Below are positions 1-6,854 of a stretch of 9,145 bases of DNA, piece after piece (position 1 is the first letter of the stretch; each line of letters starts with the position of its first letter). Source of the stretch: CAZFHZ01 sp964519015 (GTDB taxonomy: Bacteria; Blakebacterota; Blakebacteria; Blakebacterales; CAYUVJ01). The translations under genes and the position numbers were made by a program. The notes under the pieces were generated by a model. It did no database searches. It saw only the letters and a program-made list of their open reading frames with translations, and had not been told where the DNA came from. The stretch covers positions 1 through 9,145 of the forward strand of contig CAZFHZ010000123.1 of NCBI GenBank assembly GCA_964519015.1, in the 5' to 3' direction.

Positions 1-258
1 CCAATGGTCCTCGAACGCTACGGTGGCCTCTGCGAGGAAGGGGGAGACTTCCGCGAGTCGCACCGGGACGTGGAGGGCGTCCCGGGAGTTGACATAGAGA
101 CGCAGCTCACCCCCGTCGCGGTCGAGCACCCGCAGGGAGGCGGGCGGTTCCAGGAGGTGCCGCGGCAGCGGGACCACCAGGGCCGCCGCGATCCAGATCA
201 GGCCGCTTCCCGCGATGACGGCCGCCACCGCCGCCAAGTGTCGCCGCAGCTTGATCAT
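1..258 (-). CDS. pbpC: Penicillin-binding protein 1C, N-terminal 86 residues (runs off window)
   Basis: PBP1C is a bifunctional inner-membrane enzyme with a periplasmic GT51 glycosyltransferase domain and a transpeptidase domain, acting on peptidoglycan. Only the start is visible. Residues 1-6 are basic (MIKLRR) and residues 8-31 form a hydrophobic signal anchor. Residues 41-50 (SLRVLDRDGG) match the conserved 'V.DRDG' strand that precedes GT51 in this family. The last visible residues are AFEDHW: E83-D84 correspond to the GT51 motif ED..F, so E83 would be the catalytic glutamate. The start ATG (258-256) overlaps the stop of the alpha-2-macroglobulin gene as ATGA, and there is no Shine-Dalgarno sequence ahead of it, so translation is probably coupled. 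The order macroglobulin then pbpC is the known yfhM-pbpC arrangement. The neighbour is what favours PBP1C over another class A PBP, since the diagnostic C-terminal domain lies outside the window. Confidence 0.9.
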   Translation of the reverse strand, partial: MIKLRRHLAAVAAVIAGSGLIWIAAALVVPLPRHLLEPPASLRVLDRDGGELRLYVNSRDALHVPVRLAEVSPFLAEATVAFEDHW

Positions 259-3200
259 GGGCGGAGGACCCGCACTCCGCCGCTGGAGGCGATGCTGCGG
301 ATCGAGCCGTCGTACATGCATTCGGCCGAAACCGGTGGCAGTACAAAGACCCCTTCGGTGACCGCCCGCACCGTGTAGAAATACCGCGCCTCCTTGCCGG
401 CCGTCAGTTCGCAGAACAGCAGCAGCCGGTCATCCCGGATATCCAGGTAGTCCGGGGTAAGGGTGGATTGCTGCTCCACCCAGTCGATCGTACCGCGTCC
501 GGACAGGCGCGGATTCTCGATCTCGAGACCGGAAGGCAACATGTCGTCGACCACCACGTTCTCCAGGTTCTGCTGAAGCGCCTTGATCCTGAGTTCCGTG
601 ACATATAGGTCCCCGTGCCGCAGGCTGTCGGTCGGGACCGGGTGCCCGCCCAGGTCGAGAAAGCGCCGCCTCACCTGCAGACCTTGGTCCTGCTCGGTGA
701 AGCGCTGACCGGTCGGAGTGCCGCGCACCTCCCAGAAGTACCAGGCCAGGCCCTCCCCTTCGACATGGAGTCGCACCGCGTGGCCCGCAAGAGCGGGATC
801 CTCTATCCGCAGTGGGTCCGGGGAGAGGGGTGCCCGCTCCCGGCCGTCCACGAACATCTGTCCGGTGTAGGTCCCCCGGGCCGCCCGCTGCATGACCTTC
901 CCGAGCGCCAGGAGCGACCAAGCGGTCTCCTGGGTCGACCACCAGTGGTCCACTCCCGCGCGCCCGCAGAGGTAGCGTACCAGATCGGGCACGGCCGCAT
1001 GGTCGGGAGCGACATCGGCCAATACGGAGAGCACGATAGCGTTATCCCGTACCGCCGAACCGAAGGTATGTCCCGTCTCACGGCCTGCAGGTGCCGGACG
1101 TACAGAGGATGGGAGCAACCGGAAGGCGGTGGCCGTGTCCCCGGAGAGGGCGAAGGCGCCGGCCAGGAGCATCCGGCCCTCAAGGCTCAGATCGTCCAGC
1201 CGGGAGGTGAGGAGCAGGTTCATGACCCCTCGCTCCGGGCGGCCGGCCAGAGCCAGCACATAGGCCGCGTAGGCCTGGGTGCGGAGCTGCTGCGAAGCAC
1301 TCCAGATGTAGAAGCCCGCGGGGCGCTGCCAGGGACGGAGTTGACCGGTGAGCATCTCGCGTGCCCAGAGAGCACCGTCCCGGATGGGTTGATCGGGCAC
1401 CGAGAAGCCGGCCCGGCGCGCTTCGATGAGCAGATGGAGGGCGTAGAGACTCGCCCACTCGTTCACGAATTCCCCCCCGGGCCAGAGGGCGAAGGACCCG
1501 GCGTTGGTCTGCATCCCGAGGATGCGTCGGATGCCTTCCTCGACGAAGTACTCGGGTGCACGGGAGGTGAAGAGCGCGGGATCGACCACCCGCGCCAGGT
1601 CGCGGAAGTAGAGGAGGGGGAAGACCTGCGAGGTGATCTGCTCCACGCAGCCGTACGGGTAGTGCAGCAGGTCCTGCAGGTCACCGCTGAGTGAGACGGA
1701 GGGGAAGGGATCGACCGAGACCACCACCCGTGCCGTGCCCGCCACCCAGTCCGCCGGCAGATCGAAGGTCACGTCCTCCCCGGCATGGACCGATCCGGCA
1801 CCGGTCACCGATGACGGTGGGGAGGCAGGTCGGAGGGGGACCTCCGTGGTGACGGTCGAGCGGGCTCCGCCCCCTTCGGCCGTCAACCGGAAGATGGCCG
1901 TCCCCTGCACGTCCCGGCTGCGCACTCGGAAGATCGCCGAGCCTTCCGCACCTGCGGCCAGCTCCACCCGAGTACGGGTCTCCCCTTCTATCGCCACCGG
2001 CCCTTCAACCTCCAGCGCGAGCTGGAAGACGCCGGTCGCACCGGTGCTGTTGTAGACCTGTACCGGCATCCGGAAGGCGTCGCCGGCGGTCAGAAAGCGT
2101 GGGAGGGTCGGGGTTAGTACGATCGGGTCGCTGACGGTCACCGTCGCTATGCCCGTTCCGAATTTTCCGCCCGCGGCAGCCACGGCCGCCAGGCGCAACC
2201 GTCCGTTGAACTCGGGCAGGTCGAAACGGATTCGAGTGGTGCCGTCGGTGTCGGCATCCACCCACCCGGACCAGAGCGCGACCGGTTTCACCCGCCGGAC
2301 CGAGCCGGCCGAAAGGTGTTCCATGCGTAGCGCCGAAGCCCGGTCTCCGCCCGGCAACGAGTACACCTCGGAGCGTTCCTGTTCCGGCAGCAGCAGTGCG
2401 AACAGATCGTAACTCGTGACCTCCAGTCGACGCCGACCATAGAAGAAATCCATCGGATTGGGGTCCCGGAAGTCGGTGAGCTGGAGGATCCCTTCGTCCA
2501 CTGCGGCCAGGGTCAGGTGGACCGGGCCGGCCGGACGATTACCTTCTGCGGTTTGGATGCGCAGGGAGACCTCAAGTGGGCTCTTCGGACGTGTCGTAGC
2601 CGGAGCGGCCACTGCGATCGTCAGCCGGTTCTGCGTCATGTCGATCGCGAGGGGTGCCGTCCCCCACGCCCGGCGGGGAGCATGCGAATCGCCGGAACTC
2701 ACCGATCGCACCAGAGAAGCCGTCACATATACGTTGGGCCCCCATTCCTCACGGGTCGTCAAGGTCACTTCGGCGGTATTCTCCTCCATGACGATCCACT
2801 CGGCCTGGAGGACACGCTCCCGCTCGACGGTGAGGAGCAGCCGTCCGGGGAAGGGCGCCTTGATGAGCACGCGGGCGCGATCCCCCGCCCGGTAGACGGG
2901 GCGATCCAGCTCCAGTCCCACCCGATCGGGCTGATCCATCGACCAGGGCGTGAAGCCCCAGCCGGAGGCGTAGAACTCCGTGGCACAGGAGCCTCCCGAG
3001 GCAGGGTCGGTGAGTCGTACAACGAACAGACCCCACTCCCGGGGGGTGAACGAGAAGGATACCGGTTCAGGACCGGAAACGACCTGCACCTCCTCGAAGG
3101 GGATCTCGGTGCGCTCCGACTGGTAGCGGTAGACACCCCGGGTGTCCCGGACCAGGCTGGTCTGCCAGTTGATCTTCAGAAGGCGGGCCGTGACCGTCCG

Positions 3201-5684
3201 GCCGGCCAAGGGCGTGCCGTTCGGATCGAGGACGACGAAATCCAGTTCTTCCGCCTGGCCCACATCAGCGTATCCCTCGGCGGTCCGCCGTATCCCCGGG
3301 TAGGTGCTGTAGGGGTGTACATCGATCCCGGCACTGCGGGTCACGGCCCGCCCGCCGGACTCACGGACCGAGGCCGTGAGGATGCCCCGCAGCATGGCGG
3401 GTGGGAGCAGGTCCACGGGCAGTCGGACCCGCACCGGGGCCTCTCCCTTTCCGTCGAGCTCCCGGGAGCCGATCTCGATCGACTCCGGGGCGAAGGTCGC
3501 CCTCGGATCACCGAACGTGAAGCTGCCGAATCCGGTGGGACGGAAGGGTGCGGCCTCGAGGGTCAGGGTGGCATCCAGGCGGCAGCCGGCGGCCGGAGGG
3601 CCGAAGAACATTGTTCCCCGCACCAGGGCGGCCAGTTCTTCCCCTGTCCGCCAGGACGTGCGTTCCGGTATCACCTCGACTCGCATGCGGTCCGGCATGA
3701 ACTCTTCGACCGAGAAAGAGGCGTTGCCGATGGGCGATTCCCCGGCGGCGAAGAGTTGGGCCTGGTAGCGGCCGGTGGGAGCGCTGGCGGGGATCTCGAG
3801 TGCGAACTCCAGCAGACCGCTCTCCAGGGTGCGAGACTGACGCTCCGTGAGGGTACGACCGTCCGGTCGCAGGAGACTCACGCGGACCGGGAAGGAGGGG
3901 GGGACGGTTGCTCTCGGGCCGCGGACCATGGCCGCCAGATGCACCGATTCACCGGGTCGATAGACACCCCTTTCGGTGTAGAGGAATGCTTCGTACCCCC
4001 GGTCGAGGAAGGGACGACCACCCACTTCGAAGTCGGCAGTGGAGACGCCGCACTGTTCGAAGAGCAGGAAGGAGGTATCCTCTCTCCGCCGGGCGGTGAG
4101 CACGTAGGGTTCGAACTCGTCGGCCTGTTCCGCCAGGCCGGTGATGACCGCCTGGCCGTCGGCGTCGGTGCGGGCGGAACCCATCGACTGGTTGGTGTTG
4201 CTCCAGAGGGTGACCTCGACCCCGGATTGCGGCTCCAGGGTGGTGGTGTTCAACGCCCAGACGTTGAGCGCATCCGATCCCCGCTTGGCGATCAGACCGA
4301 TGTCGGTGACGAGCACCGTCTTCTGGATGTACTGCCAGAATCGACCCTGGGCACGGAGGAAGATGTGGAAGAGACCGACCGGATGTTCCTCCAGGAAAGT
4401 GGAGAGGTCGAGTGTGACCAGGGTGGGCTGGTTGGAGGGGATCTGGACAGATACATCCCGTTCGAGGATACGTCGCCCCATCTGCCTCATGTTCCAGGAG
4501 GTGGGGTTGGCGAGGTAGTAGACCAGGTTGTTGGCGTAGACTTTGAATACTTCCAGATGGAACTCGGACAGGTTCACAACCTCGATAGCGACGTTCTTGA
4601 GTCCCTCGCGGGCGAGGTAGGTGCCCGGCGATTCGAATCCGAGACTGGGCTCGAGGTTGCGCAACACGACCGGACCGGAGAATTCGCGGGAGAGACGGGC
4701 ACCGTCGCGCGCGGTGAGACCCTGAGCGATGGTCACGGTGTAGGTGTTCCCGGCCTGGAAGCCACCGGTCAGTCGGAGGCGTGTTCCTCCTTCCGCGATA
4801 CGGAATTCGACGGCCGGATCGATCGAGATGTACTCATGGGCCTGCTGCATCTCGACGGGGGATGAGAGTGCCACTACTACGGTGAAGTCACGACCCATCT
4901 GTTCGGGGCGGACCGACTCCACCTTCAACTCCTCGTGAGCCCGGTAGGGGATCTTTGTCTGCCAGGGATCCCGGGTCGGTATGAGGCCGCCCAGAGGACG
5001 CAGCCCCGGCCGCACCGTGACGACCATCTCTCCGTCCTGCTCACCGAGGTGCACCGGCTCACTCTGTACCTCGAGTGCGATGCCCGGTTCGGTCGTCGTG
5101 ACACGGAACGGTACCGGGCCCCCCCGTTGCCCGGGAGCGGGCGCGATCTCCAGGTGGCTGGCCAGATCTTCTGGAGACACGCTCTCACTGAACTCGAAGG
5201 AAACGTTGAAGACCCCGGATTCCGGGTCATCGGGAGTACGGATCATGAAAGCGGGGCCCCGCACGATACGCAGGGGGGGAGTGCGCAGCCGGAATTCCTT
5301 TCGGCCGACCAGCGTGATACCGGGCTGTTCGATGATGCCAGGCAGTACGCGCACGGCATATTCGGTCGCCGGTGCGAGTTCACGGGTCGGCAGGATGCGT
5401 AGAGTCGCGACGTCGATCCATTGGAAGCGGGCGGGGAGTTCCGGCTCGATGCGCACAGCGGTGCTGTCCAGGAGCACACTCACACGTTCAGCCGGTACCA
5501 CCGGACGGGAGAAGGCGAGTGTGATGTTCGTCTGTCGTACCGTCTCTCCCTCCGGCTCCATAGAAGACACCCTGACCGCTTTCTCCCCGCGCGGACCACA
5601 GGCCGCGAGCAGCATCGTGCCGAGCAGAAGCGGGAAGAAGGGGGAGGTGGCCGGGGAACGCAGGACCGCGGGCGTGCGGATCAT
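255..5684 (-). CDS. yfhM: Lipoprotein alpha-2-macroglobulin (protease-trapping, thioester-containing), YfhM type
   Basis: Periplasmic broad-range protease trap: cleavage of a bait region triggers collapse and covalent capture through a thioester. The precursor is 1809 residues (E. coli YfhM is 1653). The start at 5684 is chosen because AAGGAG lies 7 bases upstream and the protein then begins with a lipoprotein signal: hydrophobic 15-28, lipobox LAAC, lipidated Cys29, Gly at +2. Residues 35-345 hold three Ig-like modules. Residues 459-515 form a macroglobulin domain (DIGLIAKRG, then TDADG). The A2M_N signature YTERGVYRPGES is at 569-580. The bait-region domain includes VDEGIL and FFYGRRR (1080-1086). 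The A2M core begins at VALWSGWV (1135-1142). The thioester motif GCVEQ has Cys1346 and Gln1349, preceded by the typical YPYG, and opens the alpha/alpha toroid domain. The C-terminal domain ends with the family hallmark FVLPPV.AE.MYD. There are eight cysteines in the precursor, including the lipidated and thioester ones. The frame is intact with no sign of decay. It overlaps pbpC by 4 bases. Confidence 0.96.
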   Translation of the reverse strand: MIRTPAVLRSPATSPFFPLLLGTMLLAACGPRGEKAVRVSSMEPEGETVRQTNITLAFSRPVVPAERVSVLLDSTAVRIEPELPARFQWIDVATLRILPTRELAPATEYAVRVLPGIIEQPGITLVGRKEFRLRTPPLRIVRGPAFMIRTPDDPESGVFNVSFEFSESVSPEDLASHLEIAPAPGQRGGPVPFRVTTTEPGIALEVQSEPVHLGEQDGEMVVTVRPGLRPLGGLIPTRDPWQTKIPYRAHEELKVESVRPEQMGRDFTVVVALSSPVEMQQAHEYISIDPAVEFRIAEGGTRLRLTGGFQAGNTYTVTIAQGLTARDGARLSREFSGPVVLRNLEPSLGFESPGTYLAREGLKNVAIEVVNLSEFHLEVFKVYANNLVYYLANPTSWNMRQMGRRILERDVSVQIPSNQPTLVTLDLSTFLEEHPVGLFHIFLRAQGRFWQYIQKTVLVTDIGLIAKRGSDALNVWALNTTTLEPQSGVEVTLWSNTNQSMGSARTDADGQAVITGLAEQADEFEPYVLTARRREDTSFLLFEQCGVSTADFEVGGRPFLDRGYEAFLYTERGVYRPGESVHLAAMVRGPRATVPPSFPVRVSLLRPDGRTLTERQSRTLESGLLEFALEIPASAPTGRYQAQLFAAGESPIGNASFSVEEFMPDRMRVEVIPERTSWRTGEELAALVRGTMFFGPPAAGCRLDATLTLEAAPFRPTGFGSFTFGDPRATFAPESIEIGSRELDGKGEAPVRVRLPVDLLPPAMLRGILTASVRESGGRAVTRSAGIDVHPYSTYPGIRRTAEGYADVGQAEELDFVVLDPNGTPLAGRTVTARLLKINWQTSLVRDTRGVYRYQSERTEIPFEEVQVVSGPEPVSFSFTPREWGLFVVRLTDPASGGSCATEFYASGWGFTPWSMDQPDRVGLELDRPVYRAGDRARVLIKAPFPGRLLLTVERERVLQAEWIVMEENTAEVTLTTREEWGPNVYVTASLVRSVSSGDSHAPRRAWGTAPLAIDMTQNRLTIAVAAPATTRPKSPLEVSLRIQTAEGNRPAGPVHLTLAAVDEGILQLTDFRDPNPMDFFYGRRRLEVTSYDLFALLLPEQERSEVYSLPGGDRASALRMEHLSAGSVRRVKPVALWSGWVDADTDGTTRIRFDLPEFNGRLRLAAVAAAGGKFGTGIATVTVSDPIVLTPTLPRFLTAGDAFRMPVQVYNSTGATGVFQLALEVEGPVAIEGETRTRVELAAGAEGSAIFRVRSRDVQGTAIFRLTAEGGGARSTVTTEVPLRPASPPSSVTGAGSVHAGEDVTFDLPADWVAGTARVVVSVDPFPSVSLSGDLQDLLHYPYGCVEQITSQVFPLLYFRDLARVVDPALFTSRAPEYFVEEGIRRILGMQTNAGSFALWPGGEFVNEWASLYALHLLIEARRAGFSVPDQPIRDGALWAREMLTGQLRPWQRPAGFYIWSASQQLRTQAYAAYVLALAGRPERGVMNLLLTSRLDDLSLEGRMLLAGAFALSGDTATAFRLLPSSVRPAPAGRETGHTFGSAVRDNAIVLSVLADVAPDHAAVPDLVRYLCGRAGVDHWWSTQETAWSLLALGKVMQRAARGTYTGQMFVDGRERAPLSPDPLRIEDPALAGHAVRLHVEGEGLAWYFWEVRGTPTGQRFTEQDQGLQVRRRFLDLGGHPVPTDSLRHGDLYVTELRIKALQQNLENVVVDDMLPSGLEIENPRLSGRGTIDWVEQQSTLTPDYLDIRDDRLLLFCELTAGKEARYFYTVRAVTEGVFVLPPVSAECMYDGSIRSIASSGGVRVLRP

Positions 5685-5691
5685 CAGTGAG

Positions 5692-5697
5692 CTCCTT
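5692..5697 (-). promoter_or_regulatory. Ribosome binding site of the alpha-2-macroglobulin gene
   Basis: The minus strand reads AAGGAG followed by a 7-base spacer (CTCACTG plus the start codon). This is a near-ideal Shine-Dalgarno and it decides the start: a longer in-frame option from 5747 would add 21 arginine-rich residues in front of the lipoprotein signal and has no comparable site. Confidence 0.85.
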
Positions 5698-5754
5698 GTG
5701 ACCGCGTGGATCCTTCTCTGCCGGGATCGGAACGGCCTGTATGGCACGGTGTTT

Positions 5755-5784
5755 ATTCTATCGCATCGCCCGGTTGAAAGGCAT
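5755..5784 (-). promoter_or_regulatory. Possible promoter of the alpha-2-macroglobulin-pbpC operon
   Basis: The minus strand has TAGAAT at 5760-5755, five of six matches to the sigma-70 -10 consensus, in one of the few AT-rich spots of the region. The best -35 partner is weak: ATGCCT at 5784-5779, three of six matches, with an 18-base spacer. A start near 5748 would give a leader of about 64 bases. The -10 alone is suggestive; the whole promoter is an inference. Confidence 0.35.
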
Positions 5785-5807
5785 CTCGACGCTGCATGAA
5801 GAGAGCG

Positions 5808-5836
5808 TTGGTTCGGCCCATCGGCTGGAGTATGGT
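5808..5836 (+). promoter_or_regulatory. Possible promoter of the sugar ABC importer operon
   Basis: TTGGTT (5808-5813) and TATGGT (5831-5836) are separated by exactly 17 bases. They keep the conserved TTG of the -35 box and TAT...T of the -10 box (three and four of six matches). A start near 5843 would leave a leader of about 54 bases before the binding-protein ATG. A second -35-like TTGAAA at 5774-5779 has no acceptable -10 partner. Consensus rules from E. coli may not hold in this organism. Confidence 0.3.
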
Positions 5837-5842
5837 TCCATC

Positions 5843-5859
5843 GGGAAGGGACGCTTCCC
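5843..5859. repeat. Short inverted repeat in the importer leader
   Basis: GGGAAG (5843-5848) and CTTCCC (5854-5859) are perfect 6-base arms around the 5-base centre GGACG. The repeat lies just after the proposed -10 box, roughly at the predicted transcription start, where a repressor operator or a 5' RNA hairpin would be expected. There is no T-run, so it is not an intrinsic terminator. A 6-base repeat in GC-rich DNA can arise by chance. Confidence 0.3.
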
Positions 5860-5896
5860 TCGATTTCATCCTCAGCTACCAGATCGGACTGCTGCC

Positions 5897-6850
5897 ATGA
5901 GCTATCCTCTCCGAACGGCCGCTGTCGGCCTGATCATGGCGCTCCTTGCGCCCGTCATGCTCACGGCCTGCGGGAGCGGCGGGGAGAAGACCCCGCTGGT
6001 GGGAGTGACCCTGCTCAATAAGCAGGACTTCTTCTACCAGGACTTGGAGGCGGGAATGCGGGAGGCGGCCGCGCAGGCCGGGCTGCGCCTGCTGGTCCAG
6101 TCGGCCGAGAAGGACCTGGCCGCCCAGACCGCCCAGGTCGAGAACTTCATCGTGCGAGGAGTGGCCGCCGTGGTGGTCTGCCCGGTCGACTCCCGCGGCA
6201 TCGCCCAGGTGCTGGCCCGGGCCGAGCGGGAAGGGGTGGCGGTCTTCACCGCCGATATCGCCGCCGAGGGGGTCGAGGTGGTCGCCCACGTGGCCTCCGA
6301 CAACGTGCAGGGGGGGCGGCTGGCCGGAGAGTTCCTGGCCCGGGCGCTGGGGGGCCGGGGGGCGGTGGCCATCGTGGACCACCCGGAGGTAGCCAGCGTG
6401 CAGGACCGCACCCATGGTTTCCTGGAAGCGATCGCGGAGAATCCCGGCCTGGTCCTGGCCGCCCGCCAGCCGGCGCTGGGACGGCGCGACCTGGCCCTCG
6501 ATGTGGCCACGGGCATGCTCCAGGCGCACCCGGAGATACGCGGCATCTTCGCCATCAACGACGAGACCGCCCTGGGCGTGCTCCAGGCCCTGAAGGCCCT
6601 CAAGCGGGAAGACGTGGTGGTGGTCGGCTACGATGCGATCCCCGAGGCCAGGGCGGCCATCCTGGAGGGGGGAGCGCTGAAGGCCGACGTGGTCCAGTAC
6701 CCGCGCGACATCGGCCGACGGGTCATCGAAGCGGTGGCCGCCCACCTGAAAGGGGAGCCGGTGGCCCGCCTGCAACCCGTAGCGGTGGGCATCGTCACCC
6801 GCGAGACGCTGCAACAGGAGACGACGGTCCCGCCGGGGAGCGACCGTTAG
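5897..6850 (+). CDS. rbsB: Ribose-type sugar ABC importer, lipoprotein substrate-binding protein
   Basis: Captures a sugar outside the inner membrane and delivers it to the permease encoded downstream (periplasmic binding protein family Peripla_BP_4). The product is 317 residues. The start at 5897 puts a lipoprotein signal at the N-terminus: a hydrophobic run at 8-21, lipobox LTAC and lipidated Cys25. Two-lobe family landmarks are FFYQDLEAGM (45-54), AQVENFIVRGV (79-89), HVASDNVQGG (131-140), FAINDETALG (218-227) and VVGYDAIPEA (242-251). Aligned by eye with E. coli RbsB, the stacking Phe pair (F45, F46) and D120, R171, N221, D246 and Q267 are kept. RbsB Arg90 corresponds to Ile121 and Asn64 to Cys95, so a pentose or related sugar is likely but ribose is not assured; the symbol marks family only. 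No good Shine-Dalgarno precedes the ATG. The stop lies 4 bases before the ATPase gene. Confidence 0.93.
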   Translation: MSYPLRTAAVGLIMALLAPVMLTACGSGGEKTPLVGVTLLNKQDFFYQDLEAGMREAAAQAGLRLLVQSAEKDLAAQTAQVENFIVRGVAAVVVCPVDSRGIAQVLARAEREGVAVFTADIAAEGVEVVAHVASDNVQGGRLAGEFLARALGGRGAVAIVDHPEVASVQDRTHGFLEAIAENPGLVLAARQPALGRRDLALDVATGMLQAHPEIRGIFAINDETALGVLQALKALKREDVVVVGYDAIPEARAAILEGGALKADVVQYPRDIGRRVIEAVAAHLKGEPVARLQPVAVGIVTRETLQQETTVPPGSDR

Positions 6851-6854
6851 CGGG

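Noticed and set aside
293..300. Non-canonical second Walker A and missing switch His in the importer ATPase (residues 293-300 and 461) as a sign of decay
   Set aside because: The Arg-for-Lys change and the Ser at the switch position are usual in the second domain of RbsA-type ATPases. Coordinates here are residue numbers.
2517..4865. Very long open frame (782 codons) on the plus strand, antisense to the macroglobulin gene
   Set aside because: GC-rich codon use in the real gene removes stops from the opposite strand. The translation is low-complexity, rich in Gly, Arg, Glu and Asp, with no recognisable domain or start signal, while the minus strand encodes a complete recognised protein.
5685..5747. 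Upstream in-frame start for the macroglobulin at 5747
   Set aside because: The AAGGAG site is correctly placed only for ATG 5684, and the extra residues would bury the lipoprotein signal.
5843..5859. Inverted repeat as an intrinsic terminator
   Set aside because: There is no T-run on either side, the stem is only 6 bases, and both flanking genes start, rather than end, near it.
5741..5896. In-frame N-terminal extension of the binding protein from ATG 5741
   Set aside because: It would add 52 residues in front of a clear lipoprotein signal and would overlap the proposed promoters. The start at 5897 fits the signal peptide.
6342..6368. Dense G-runs (two G6 tracts separated by CC) as a possible G-quadruplex
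   Set aside because: They fall on Gly, Gly-Arg-Gly and Ala codons of the binding protein and similar G-runs recur throughout the GC-rich importer genes, so codon bias explains them.
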